Assembly (NCBI GenBank): GCA_051748085.1
Contig: JBNJHA010000007.1
Location: 4,791-68,790 of the forward strand
DNA length: 64,000 bases
Reading direction: 5' to 3'
From: CAYNNQ01 sp051748085
GTDB lineage: Bacteria > Desulfobacterota > Desulfovibrionia > Desulfovibrionales > Desulfonatronovibrionaceae
The notes beneath the pieces are model-generated. The model had not been told where the DNA came from. It was given only the letters and a program-made list of their open reading frames with translations, and made no database searches. Made by a program: the position numbers and the translations under genes. Each line of letters starts with the position of its first letter. Position 1 is the first letter of the stretch. Positions 17,735 to 25,797 of the stretch are shown in pieces.

Positions 17735-18094
17735 TCAGGCTTTATACATAAAGGCCCCCATATAGCCCAATGGACCGAAGCGAAGTGGCCACAGCGGACA
17801 CCTCTTCCCGCTCAAAAATTTACCGTCGCATTCGCGGATCAGGTTCTCCCCGCCCGCGCAGCAGGCGCAGTAGGCATTTATCACCCGAAAAAGGTCTTTT
17901 TCTCCTTGAATAATTTCGTTTCGAAACGGATACAGAAGGCAATTTCTGTCCGAACATTCAGCAATCATTTTCCGACTGCCGTTCATGCACAATCGGCAAT
18001 GCCACCTAATGGCCGCGGCCGGATCAATCCGTTTCTTGCTGGTACCTGCAGTCATTTTTGCCGCAAACCTGTTGCTCTGCTCACGCACGCCCAC
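17735..18094 (-). CDS. Cysteine-rich small protein with duplicated zinc-finger-like module
   Basis: 119 residues if the GTG at 18094 is used; an internal ATG at 18055 (MTAGTSKKR) is an equally good start. Two similar modules are visible: C33-x2-C36, C47, C52 followed by LLYPFR, and C76-x2-C79, C89, C99 followed by PLWPLRFG. The pattern RWHCRLCMNGSRKMIAEC resembles a short 'AIRxxCxxCxGG...EC...CPLxPxR' family known from deltaproteobacteria and phages. It probably binds metal, but its function is unknown. Translation begins 6 bases after the lipoprotein stop, so the two genes form an operon. Confidence 0.7.
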   Translation of the reverse strand: MGVREQSNRFAAKMTAGTSKKRIDPAAAIRWHCRLCMNGSRKMIAECSDRNCLLYPFRNEIIQGEKDLFRVINAYCACCAGGENLIRECDGKFLSGKRCPLWPLRFGPLGYMGAFMYKA

Positions 18095-18099
18095 CCGTT

Positions 18100-18822
18100 T
18101 CAGTCCGATTTATCCTTAAGGGAATCCAGCACTGGAACATTGTAGGTCTGAACGCCGGCATCAGTACGCACACTCAAGGATAGCCCGTCTATGCCCTTTT
18201 CCGCGGGGAAATAAACATAACCCATTCGGGTCATTTCCGGGCCGATGGCCCCTTCTTTCCAGGCATGCTGTTCAAGATCCTGGGCAATGACCCTTTTAAG
18301 TTTTCGTTGTGCTTCCGGCACCGAGGCCACTCCCATGGAAATGCCTCCGATACCCGCGCCGAGCGCCGCGCCGCTGGCAATAGCGTCACCGCCGGTTATT
18401 GACCCCAGAATAGCACCCAGCCCGGCCCCTACAACCGCTCCCAGCGTACCGGATTTCAAAGCGTTTTTGGCATTAAGCTTAAAATGCTCGGAAGCAAAAA
18501 CAAGCCTTTCCGCTTCCGCGGTTGAATACGGCAAAAAAGTGTCTTTGCGGCCTTTGCCGTGAATATCGTCAATAAGGATCCGAGGGGTAAGACGGCTTTT
18601 ATTGCGGAAAACCAGAAAAACCGGCTCCAGGCCAGATTTGCGATAATCAATGCCCTGCCCGGAATACTCGTAACTTATGGCGGCGATATCCCAGTTAGGG
18701 GTGTGCACCGCCCCGGGTATCCCGGTCGGATCGACAACCCGCCTTGGCTGCGGCAAGGGATCGGTCGGAGTACAGGAAACCAGGAAAAAAAGGACCGTCA
18801 GCAGAGAAAATATTTTCTTCAT
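18100..18822 (-). CDS. Glycine-zipper lipoprotein of unknown function
   Basis: 240 residues from ATG 18822. The longer frame to 18894 is rejected because MKKIFSLLTVLFFLVSC gives a clean lipoprotein signal with lipobox LVSC. The mature part has a Gly/Ala-rich stretch (LGAVVGAGLGAILGSITGGD then AIASGAALGAGIGGISMGVA), typical of glycine-zipper proteins that insert into or span the envelope. It is flanked by globular regions with no motif that I recognise. It is followed immediately by the cysteine-rich gene. Confidence 0.75.
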   Translation of the reverse strand: MKKIFSLLTVLFFLVSCTPTDPLPQPRRVVDPTGIPGAVHTPNWDIAAISYEYSGQGIDYRKSGLEPVFLVFRNKSRLTPRILIDDIHGKGRKDTFLPYSTAEAERLVFASEHFKLNAKNALKSGTLGAVVGAGLGAILGSITGGDAIASGAALGAGIGGISMGVASVPEAQRKLKRVIAQDLEQHAWKEGAIGPEMTRMGYVYFPAEKGIDGLSLSVRTDAGVQTYNVPVLDSLKDKSD

Positions 18823-18877
18823 AAACAACTTCCTTATTAAGACAAACAAACCAAAAGAAGGGATGTAAAAGGCATGT

Positions 18878-19930
18878 CTACCAGGCATAGCCATAATAGA
18901 TCAAGGCCATAATAACAAGGCTTGCCGCCCGCAGGCCCTGATTGTAAAAAATAAGTCCTACAGCCAGCCGGGGGGTGTAAATGCCCGCGTAATAAGGAAA
19001 CTGATGTCTCAGGGCCCGCATTGGGGAAGAAAGAATATTGCCGATGATAAGGGCCAGCACGACATCCTTGACCATTAGCGCTCCGCTGTCGAGCATCGCG
19101 CCTGCGGCGGCCAGTCCCGCCGAAAATTCAGCCGCCAATTGCAGGGCGACAATACCCACGGCCTGCGGCGGCAGCCAGCTTAAAACAGTCAGATTAGAGG
19201 CCATCCACTTCTGGACAAGATCAAAAATGCCGAATTGCTGCAAGAAAAAAACAAATATATATATCGGTACGGTAAAAGAAAGCACGCGCAGCATTCTCTT
19301 CTTAAACCGCTTCCAGATGCCGGTGAGCACTTCCCGGAATGAAGTATTGTTGTTTTCCGGAACTTCACAGACCACACAGGTTTTATCTTTTATCGGAAGG
19401 ATGGTCCTGGCCAGGATCACGACAATAAATGTACGCAGAACCGCCGAAGAAATCGTGAGCCCCAGGTAAGGGACCGCGGCGGACTGAATAAACGGAACAA
19501 TCAAGAAAAACGTGGTTGGCAAATGCAAAAAATACGTGGGCAGGGAGTTAAACAAATTGGATAAAACCAGTTCTTTTCTGGTCAGCCGGTTTTGCGAATA
19601 GGCCTCGGCAAGCATGGTGTTGGCCGTCACGCCGGAAAAAAACGCCATGGAAAAACTGGCTCCGGAAATGTCTTTAAGCCGGCCCATGCGGACCAGGGGA
19701 GTAGCCAGCCGGGCCATGTATCTGGTCCAGTTCATGGCCTCAATCAAATTTCCGATCAATATCCCGATGGACACAAAAAAGCCCAGCCGGATTATTGGCC
19801 AGACAAGTTTGCTCCAATAAAGCTCTAAATCCAAAATAAAGGAACTCCCCGGTATATCAGCACACCGTGTCCATCCGGAAACGATTTTTTTCGGTTCTGA
19901 ACCTGCACTGACGCAACTGCAAAAAATCAA
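18878..19930 (-). CDS. Nucleoside-recognition (GATE domain) integral membrane protein
   Basis: Up to 350 residues. The frame opens at a TTG (19930), but a TTG at 19834 preceded by GGGGAG may be the true start, as the first ~32 residues are poor in structure. The protein is strongly hydrophobic and has FFSGVTANTMLAEAYSQNRLTRKELVLSNLFNSLP-type sequence (SGVTANTMLAEAY is shown for recognition), as in SpmA/FeoB-type nucleoside-recognition domains. AAEFSAGLAAAGAMLDSGAL lies towards the C-terminus. It is probably a transporter-like membrane protein; its substrate is unknown. Confidence 0.7.
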   Translation of the reverse strand: MIFCSCVSAGSEPKKIVSGWTRCADIPGSSFILDLELYWSKLVWPIIRLGFFVSIGILIGNLIEAMNWTRYMARLATPLVRMGRLKDISGASFSMAFFSGVTANTMLAEAYSQNRLTRKELVLSNLFNSLPTYFLHLPTTFFLIVPFIQSAAVPYLGLTISSAVLRTFIVVILARTILPIKDKTCVVCEVPENNNTSFREVLTGIWKRFKKRMLRVLSFTVPIYIFVFFLQQFGIFDLVQKWMASNLTVLSWLPPQAVGIVALQLAAEFSAGLAAAGAMLDSGALMVKDVVLALIIGNILSSPMRALRHQFPYYAGIYTPRLAVGLIFYNQGLRAASLVIMALIYYGYAW

Positions 19931-20182
19931 AGATTGGAGTTAAACGAACAAGCTTAAACCTTGTAACTCTTTGGTTTTACTGAAAACTTTCAATTTAAAA
20001 CTTAACACTGTCTGCAAAAACTTATTTTTTTCAGGCGTGTCCGCACTTTTAAGATCCGGATTTTTGTACTTCCCGGGACGAAAAACGCACGCAAGACTCC
20101 TGACTTGCTTCGGCTTAAGACAAACAAAACCGGCTTGCCGGCTTCTGCCCCTAAAGCCATTTTTCAAAGCAGGAAAATCACG

Positions 20183-20428
20183 TCAGGACCGGGATGAGGT
20201 TATCCATTCTTCCACCGGATAAAGGCGCACACCGTCTTCAACCTCGACTATAACCTTGTGTGCCAGCAATTCGCTTATGCTCATCTTCAATTTTTCTTCA
20301 GTACTCTGCCAGCGGGCCCGTATATCCTCCAAAACGGCTTCACCGTCGCCATTTTTAATCGCGTCCAGCAACAAATACAACGAAGTGCCCTCCACTGTAA
20401 GTCCCAACTCAAATATTCTGCTCTCCAT
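20183..20428 (-). CDS. Small conserved-looking protein next to VanZ-like gene
   Basis: 81 residues, ATG at 20428 with CAGGAG six bases upstream. It starts one base after the VanZ-like stop, so it is in the same operon. It appears soluble and mostly helical (LDAIKNGDGEAVLEDIRARW, then LKMSISELLAHKVIVEVEDG). I do not recognise the family. Confidence 0.6.
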   Translation of the reverse strand: MESRIFELGLTVEGTSLYLLLDAIKNGDGEAVLEDIRARWQSTEEKLKMSISELLAHKVIVEVEDGVRLYPVEEWITSSRS

Positions 20429-20429
20429 T

Positions 20430-20798
20430 TCAGCTCCTGTTCACAGCGTATTTAAAAAGCACGAGCCCCAGGCCGGCTCCCAGCGAATTGGCCAGGGCGT
20501 CCAGAGGATCCCCGATGCCCGCGCGTATAAATCCCCATTGCAAAAATTCCAAAAAAGCGCCGATTGCGGACAGTCCCAGCCATACCGTCAAATAATGCCG
20601 GAACTTGATAAGAGGACGCGGAAAAAGATAGCCCAGCACCAGATAGGCGGCAAAATGCATCAATTTATCTCCGCCCGCAACCTGTGGACGCGGTCCGAAC
20701 CAGCCCAGGCTGCCTCCGGCGACTAAAACCAGGCAGGCCAGCCACAAACAGACATGCGGCATTTTATACCGGTATTTATGCACATCAGGTTTAATCAA
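20430..20798 (-). CDS. VanZ-like family membrane protein
   Basis: 122 residues from TTG 20798, or 110 from ATG 20762. It has four hydrophobic segments with the VanZ signature GGDKLMHFAAYLVLGYLFPR, and later GAFLEFLQWGFIRAGIGDPLDALANSLGAGLG. VanZ-like domains occur in small envelope proteins. In enterococci VanZ confers teicoplanin resistance, but in Gram-negatives the role is unknown. Confidence 0.82.
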   Translation of the reverse strand: MIKPDVHKYRYKMPHVCLWLACLVLVAGGSLGWFGPRPQVAGGDKLMHFAAYLVLGYLFPRPLIKFRHYLTVWLGLSAIGAFLEFLQWGFIRAGIGDPLDALANSLGAGLGLVLFKYAVNRS

Positions 20799-21079
20799 TT
20801 TGTTTTAACTCTTTATTTTTAAGAGGATCAAAAAATTTGGTAAACAAGTAAACTTTTACCAGCCAAAGCGATCTTTGCGCGCAATCCCAAAAAGCCATTA
20901 ACCGCCCGTCCGGAACTCAGAATCTCTGAGTGCCGGACTTAAGACGCAAAGGTGCCTTCTTCAAAACCGTTACCCGGTTTTGGACAATACATGTACTTCG
21001 CGTCTTAAACTTCGCGTCCTTGGCGTCTTGGCGGTTCAAACTTTCTTGTTTTTTATGACAGGGTTTCCTGAGTGAGTTA
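20799..21079. other. Repeat-bearing intergenic region upstream of VanZ-like gene
   Basis: No gene is seen. It contains AAAAAATTTGGTAAACAAGT (a family-2 right-end-like sequence near 20827), the hairpin GTCCGGAACTCA/TGAGTGCCGGAC at 20908-20938, and the dispersed GCGTCCTTGGCGTCTTGGCG repeat at about 20998-21045. Confidence 0.5.
20908..20938. repeat. GTCCGGCACTCA-family hairpin
   Basis: GTCCGGAACTCA, a 7-base loop, then TGAGTGCCGGAC. The arms match those at ~33855/33960 and resemble the one at 34276-34306. Confidence 0.65.
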
Positions 21080-22189
21080 CTAATGTACGCTGTTTAAAGC
21101 TCTGCGCCCAATCTCCCGGACGGCCTGAATTTCACCCAGTTTTTCGCGCAAGACTTGCAACTCTTTTAAAGTCGCCTGCCGAAGCGGGCCCGGTTCAAGC
21201 CGCTTCTTTAATTCCTCCGCCATGGCTTCCGGCCGCACGCCGTCCTGCAAAAACTCCGGAAAAATCTCTTTTTCCAGAATCAAATTGGCCATGCTCATAT
21301 ATGGAATATGCACGAGCATGCGCCCGAAAGCATAGCTGATCGCGGACACCCGATAGGCGACCACTGCCGGAACTCCAAGCAGGGCGCATTCCAGGGTTAC
21401 CGTACCTGAAGCGGCCAGTGCGGCGGAACATTTACCGATCCGCTCGTGCCGTTCCTGAAAAGCACATATTTTTGCCGGCACATCGGCGGGCCATAACGAT
21501 TGCAGCCGCTGCTTTGAAACTCCCGGAGCAAGGACGATATTCAATTGAATATCCGGACTGTCTTTTAAAAGAAGCCTGCATGTTTCGCCGAAGCTGGGAA
21601 CAAGTGTTTCAATTTCCATTTTCCGGCTGCCAGGCAGAACCGCAACTTTTTTTACCGACCTGTTTTCGCATTTTGCACTTTGCGCCGGAAGAATCTGCAC
21701 AAGCGGATGCCCTATATAACGGGCATTGACTCCGTGTTCACGAAAAAATTGTTCCTCAAAGGGAAAGATGCACAAGAGTTCGTCAACGTATTTGCGCAAA
21801 AATTTTACCCGGCCCTTGCGCCAGGCCCAGGCTTGGGGTGCAACGCAGTAATAGACGGGAATGCCCAGTCTTTTAGCCATCCGGGCCACGCGAAAATTAA
21901 AATCCGGACAATCAAAAAGAAAAACCGCCGCGGGCTGTTCTTTTTTTAAGGCTTCCTTTATCCGGCCGAGCATGTTCCAGATCCTGGGCAGTACCGATAG
22001 CACCTCGGTTATGCCCATGACCGAAAGATCTTCGGAGCGGACAATGCAGCGCATTCCGGCTTTACGCATTTCACGGCCGCCCATGCCCACGCATTCAATT
22101 TCAGGAGCCTTTTCCCGGATATATTCGCAGACCAGGGCTCCATAAACATCAGCCGAAGCCTCGCCCACATTCAGCCAGATACTGTCCAT
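21080..22189 (-). CDS. lpxB: Lipid-A-disaccharide synthase
   Basis: A 369-residue glycosyltransferase of family GT19. It begins SIWLNVGEASADVYGALV (the GEASGD-type motif of LpxB). CVGMGGREMRKAGM, PVYYCVAPQAWAWRKGR, YIGHPLVQ and KKVAVLPGSRKMEI are all diagnostic. It condenses UDP-diacylglucosamine with lipid X on the inner face of the membrane. Its presence shows a lipopolysaccharide outer membrane. The remaining lpx genes are not in the window. Confidence 0.95.
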   Translation of the reverse strand: MDSIWLNVGEASADVYGALVCEYIREKAPEIECVGMGGREMRKAGMRCIVRSEDLSVMGITEVLSVLPRIWNMLGRIKEALKKEQPAAVFLFDCPDFNFRVARMAKRLGIPVYYCVAPQAWAWRKGRVKFLRKYVDELLCIFPFEEQFFREHGVNARYIGHPLVQILPAQSAKCENRSVKKVAVLPGSRKMEIETLVPSFGETCRLLLKDSPDIQLNIVLAPGVSKQRLQSLWPADVPAKICAFQERHERIGKCSAALAASGTVTLECALLGVPAVVAYRVSAISYAFGRMLVHIPYMSMANLILEKEIFPEFLQDGVRPEAMAEELKKRLEPGPLRQATLKELQVLREKLGEIQAVREIGRRALNSVH

Positions 22190-22299
22190 CGCTTAAAATC
22201 AGCCGTTTATCATGGTTCTACTTGCCAAAATAAAAAGCATAATCATAACCTGCGGCAAACACAAGATGGAAAATATACACAATTAAAAGGAGTGCCTTA

Positions 22300-23277
22300 A
22301 TGATAGCAAAACGTTTTCTAATGACTGTATTTCTTCTATTTATAGGACTTTCCGTTATATTCCCGGCTCAGGCCAAAACATTGCGCCTCGGGCATGCCGT
22401 GAATACCAAGAGCCCCTATCATGTAGGGGCCCGGGAATTCGCCGAGTGTCTGCAAAAATCATCGTCCGGCTCCCTCAAGGTAAAAATCTATCCCAACAGG
22501 CAGCTTGGAGACGAACGAGCCCTTATCGAAGGAATCCGGATGGGAATTGTAGACCTGGTGGTCACTTCCACGGGTCCCCTTTCCAATTTCGCGCCGGATT
22601 TCGCGGCATTGGACGTACCCTATCTGTTTACCGGTTATGATGAAGTCGACTTGGTCCTGGGTGGAAAAACAGGCGAACACTTTCTAAAATCCCTGCGGGA
22701 CAATGACATCATCGGCCTGGCTTTCTGGGAAAATGGTTTCCGGCATGTAACAAACAACAAAAGGCCCGTAGAAATCCCGGCGGACATCAAAGGAATTAAA
22801 ATCCGGACCATGGAAAACAAAATACACATGCGCTGTTTTGACTACCTGGGCGCCCGGGCTCAGGCCCTTCCCTTCGGCGAGGCCCTGGCCGCCCTGCGGC
22901 AGGGAGCCCTTGACGGGCAGGAAAACCCGGTAAATATTATACACGCCTTCAATCTCCAGGAGCTGCAGAAGTATTTGTCCCTGACCGGCCATGTTTACTC
23001 TCCGGCTGTCATTATCTGTTCGCCAAAGACATGGAAATCTCTTTCCAATGAACAGCAAAACAGGTTGCGCCAATGCGCAGTAAAGGCCGCACAAACCGAA
23101 AAGGAATTTATCCGCTCCCGGGAACAGAAAATGTTGCAGGAGCTTCAAGACAAGGGAATGTTTATCAATACCGTTGACAAGCAGGCCTTCAGAAAAAAAC
23201 TGGGGCCCCTGCGGGAAGAATTTGAAAAGGATATGCCCTGGCTGGAAAAGATAGAAGCGGATTTAAGTCAATACTGA
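22300..23277 (+). CDS. TRAP transporter substrate-binding protein (DctP family), orphan
   Basis: 325 residues, ATG with AAAAGGAG upstream. The signal peptide ends near residue 25 (VIFPAQA-KT). DctP features: LRLGHAVNTKSPYHVGAREF, IYPNRQLGDERALIEGIRMG, the Arg of the FRHVTNNKRPV / GIKIRTMENK segment that contacts the ligand carboxylate, and GALDGQENPVNII. No DctQ or DctM membrane genes are adjacent. The binding protein therefore either works with a distant TRAP permease or has a sensing role. It converges with mnmE. Confidence 0.92.
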   Translation: MIAKRFLMTVFLLFIGLSVIFPAQAKTLRLGHAVNTKSPYHVGAREFAECLQKSSSGSLKVKIYPNRQLGDERALIEGIRMGIVDLVVTSTGPLSNFAPDFAALDVPYLFTGYDEVDLVLGGKTGEHFLKSLRDNDIIGLAFWENGFRHVTNNKRPVEIPADIKGIKIRTMENKIHMRCFDYLGARAQALPFGEALAALRQGALDGQENPVNIIHAFNLQELQKYLSLTGHVYSPAVIICSPKTWKSLSNEQQNRLRQCAVKAAQTEKEFIRSREQKMLQELQDKGMFINTVDKQAFRKKLGPLREEFEKDMPWLEKIEADLSQY

Positions 23278-23295
23278 ACGGATACAAATTGTTGA

Positions 23296-24684
23296 TCATT
23301 TGCCGATACAAAAATTATCGAATATGGAATTCAATATGTCCTCATGAACGATTTCACCGGTTATCGCGGATAAAAAATCACAGGCGCAATCAAGTCGCGT
23401 TCCCAGGAGGTCAAAAGGAATCCCCTGTTTAAAATCCCTGAGTAAACCTTCCAGTTCGGCAGCGGCCTTTTTTAAATTATCCTTTTGCCGCGCGTTGGGG
23501 ACCACAATGCCCGATTCGGGTTCTGACCTGTCCCCGACAAGGAGTCCGCGAAGGCTGGAAAGGAGGTTTTCGACTCCTTCTCCGGTTTTGGCCGAAACAT
23601 TTATTATATGTTTCGGATCTTTTTCGAAAGAAGACGGGTTTAACGGTGCATGATCAGCCAAGTCACTTTTATTGGCGGCGACAAGCACCTTTTTGCCGCT
23701 GTAATCGTCTATAATCCGTAGATCTTCATCATGAACCCCAATCGTGGAATCAATTACCAGAAGAAGTACATCCGCTTCCAGAATCAGTTCTCGACAGCGC
23801 TCCACCCCGGCCTGCTCGACAACATCCTCCGAATCGCGCAAGCCGGCCGTGTCCACCAGCCTGAGCGGCAAACCCCGGACATTGATTTCTTCCTCGATAT
23901 AGTCCCGGGTGGTTCCGGCGATCTCGGTTACAATGGACCGCTGCCGACCAAGTATGCAGTTCATCAAACTCGACTTCCCGGCATTGACCCTGCCGGCCAG
24001 AGCGACCATGGCCCCGTCTTTCCAGACGCTTGCCCGGTCATAATTGGCGATCAGCGTCCGGATGCTGTCAAGGCAATAACCAAGGCGCTCGAAAAAAAAC
24101 TCCTCCGGGAAACATTCCAGGTCCTCTTCCGGAAAATCCACTGCCAGACAAAACTGTCTGCGCAAATATTCAAGCTCCCGGGTCAAAACATTGATATTCT
24201 CACGCAAAGCTCCGGAAAGTTTTTCCTGGGCAAAAGCAAGCGAGGAGGAAGTCCTGGCATTTATGACCTCCAAAACGGACTCCGCCTGAGAAAGATCCAT
24301 GCGCCCGTTTAAAAGAGCCCTTTTGGTAAATTCGCCGGGCTCGGCCATCCTGCAGCCGCTGCTCAGGCACATCCCAAGTATTTCCTCTATCACCGCCGGT
24401 CCGCCATGACAATTTATCTCCAGAACATCCTCGCCGGTGTACGATCCCGGTCCGGGCATAAAACTGATCAAAACCTCATCCACGGTCCGCCCCGTTTCCG
24501 TCCTGATCCATCCGTGGTGTAGTCTGTAAGGTTTAACGCCGGCAAAAGAAGCACAGGCCGGAACAAATATTCTGTTGGCCAAGTCCAGGGCTCCCGGGCC
24601 GCTGGCCCTTATTATTCCAACACCGCCCACTCCCAGGGGAGTGGCAATCGCGGCTATGGTTTCTACGCCCTGTTCATGCTTCAT
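23296..24684 (-). CDS. mnmE: tRNA uridine-5-carboxymethylaminomethyl modification GTPase MnmE
   Basis: About 462 residues from ATG 24684. The frame is open to a TTG at 24699, but MKHEQGVETIAAIATPLGVG is the usual start. It has an N-terminal tetrahydrofolate-binding domain, a helical domain, and a G domain with Walker A GRVNAGKSSLMN, TTRDY, DTAGLRDSEDVVEQ and NKSD, ending in the invariant C-terminal CIGK whose Cys is needed for catalysis. With MnmG it modifies U34 of tRNAs. It follows jag but is separated from it by a strong terminator, and no clear ribosome-binding site precedes it. Confidence 0.95.
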   Translation of the reverse strand: MKHEQGVETIAAIATPLGVGGVGIIRASGPGALDLANRIFVPACASFAGVKPYRLHHGWIRTETGRTVDEVLISFMPGPGSYTGEDVLEINCHGGPAVIEEILGMCLSSGCRMAEPGEFTKRALLNGRMDLSQAESVLEVINARTSSSLAFAQEKLSGALRENINVLTRELEYLRRQFCLAVDFPEEDLECFPEEFFFERLGYCLDSIRTLIANYDRASVWKDGAMVALAGRVNAGKSSLMNCILGRQRSIVTEIAGTTRDYIEEEINVRGLPLRLVDTAGLRDSEDVVEQAGVERCRELILEADVLLLVIDSTIGVHDEDLRIIDDYSGKKVLVAANKSDLADHAPLNPSSFEKDPKHIINVSAKTGEGVENLLSSLRGLLVGDRSEPESGIVVPNARQKDNLKKAAAELEGLLRDFKQGIPFDLLGTRLDCACDFLSAITGEIVHEDILNSIFDNFCIGK

Positions 24685-24720
24685 TTTTTTGGTGAACAAT
24701 TACCATTTTTAAACTTCTAA

Positions 24721-24752
24721 AAAAAGCGGAGAAACCTTTCTCCGCTTTTTGA
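24721..24752 (-). terminator. Rho-independent terminator after jag (bidirectional palindrome)
   Basis: AAAAAGCGGAGAAA paired with TTTCTCCGCTTTTT around two bases, with extra A/T runs on both sides. On the minus strand it lies between the jag stop and the mnmE start, with a U-run after the stem. Confidence 0.85.
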
Positions 24753-24808
24753 CAAATGCTGTAATTCAAACTTCGGCCTGTATCGTCGGCTCTCCGGCAA
24801 TCTTTGCC

Positions 24809-25492
24809 TTATGCCTCTTGCCGAGCCGAAGCATTTTGCTGTCTATCCTTCTTTTTCCTGGGCATGATCAGCACCCTTTTAAAAGGCCCATCCCCCTTGC
24901 TTCTTGTCTGAACGGATTTATCTTCCTGAAGGGCCATATGCACCACCCGGCGATGAAAGGCGCTTAAAGGCTGCGTGCTCATTACCCTGCCCGCCTGTTT
25001 GGCTTTACTCGCCAAATGCTGAGCCGTGCTTTCCAATTTTTCCTGCTGCTTGCGCCTGAAATCGCCGCTATCCAATTGAACACGGGCGGTTCCGGGCCAT
25101 TTGCGGGCGATAATCCTGTTGGCTATGTACTGCAGCGCGGTTATGGTTTGTCCGTCCCGGCCGATCAAAAGACCGGAATTATCGTCATCCTCGATTACGA
25201 CCTGAATCGGATCCTCTTCAATTTCAATGCGAAATTTCGCTTCTTCGACCATACCCTGGGTCAGGGTAGAAATAATATCCCGGATATCCGCCTCGAGCTC
25301 CTCGAAATTATTACGCTTGCGGGCACTTATCTCGGCCTTTTTTACCCCGACCAGCCCAAAAATTCCCGATGATCCCCCGGTAACAATTTCAATCTCCAGG
25401 TCATCACGTTCTGCTTTAAAATATTCGCAGGCCTCCTCTATGGCCTCGTCAACGTCCTTGCCCCAAAACTGCTTGAATTGCTCCATGCTCAC
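24809..25492 (-). CDS. jag: RNA-binding protein Jag/KhpB (Jag_N-KH-R3H)
   Basis: 227 residues. A Jag N-terminal domain (KDVDEAIEEACEYFKAERDD, then GGSSGIFGLVGVKKAEI), a type II KH domain around 125-175 (GLLIGRDGQTITALQYIAN), and an R3H domain (LSAFHRRVVHMALQEDKSVQTRSKG), with a basic C-terminal tail. It sits downstream of yidC in the standard order rpmH-rnpA-yidD-yidC-jag-mnmE. Confidence 0.94.
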   Translation of the reverse strand: MSMEQFKQFWGKDVDEAIEEACEYFKAERDDLEIEIVTGGSSGIFGLVGVKKAEISARKRNNFEELEADIRDIISTLTQGMVEEAKFRIEIEEDPIQVVIEDDDNSGLLIGRDGQTITALQYIANRIIARKWPGTARVQLDSGDFRRKQQEKLESTAQHLASKAKQAGRVMSTQPLSAFHRRVVHMALQEDKSVQTRSKGDGPFKRVLIMPRKKKDRQQNASARQEA

Positions 25493-25797
25493 TCCTTATT
25501 CGCAGTCTGTTTGCGCCCGGTATGCTTTTTTCAATGAATAGCAATTGTCGCTTCATGTTTTTCATTTCAGTCACTTGATTTTGCCTCGATATGCGCATTG
25601 ACCTGGACTCGCACCTTACCTGCTAAATAGTTTCCAACCGGGGAGGTAAAACCGCATCTGCATGCGCCGATCCTGCTCACCCGAAGACTATGATTCAAAC
25701 TGTTCTAAAATCGTACGAATCATTTTGCGCCGTGTAAATAATAAAGACAATTGCGTGCCGGGCATGATAATAAAATTTTTATTGAAAGACCTCGTTC
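25493..25797. other. Gap between yidC and jag, nothing recognised
   Basis: About 305 bases with no credible gene, terminator or repeat that I can identify. In most genomes yidC and jag are nearly contiguous, so this spacing is longer than usual and may hold the jag promoter. Confidence 0.4.
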
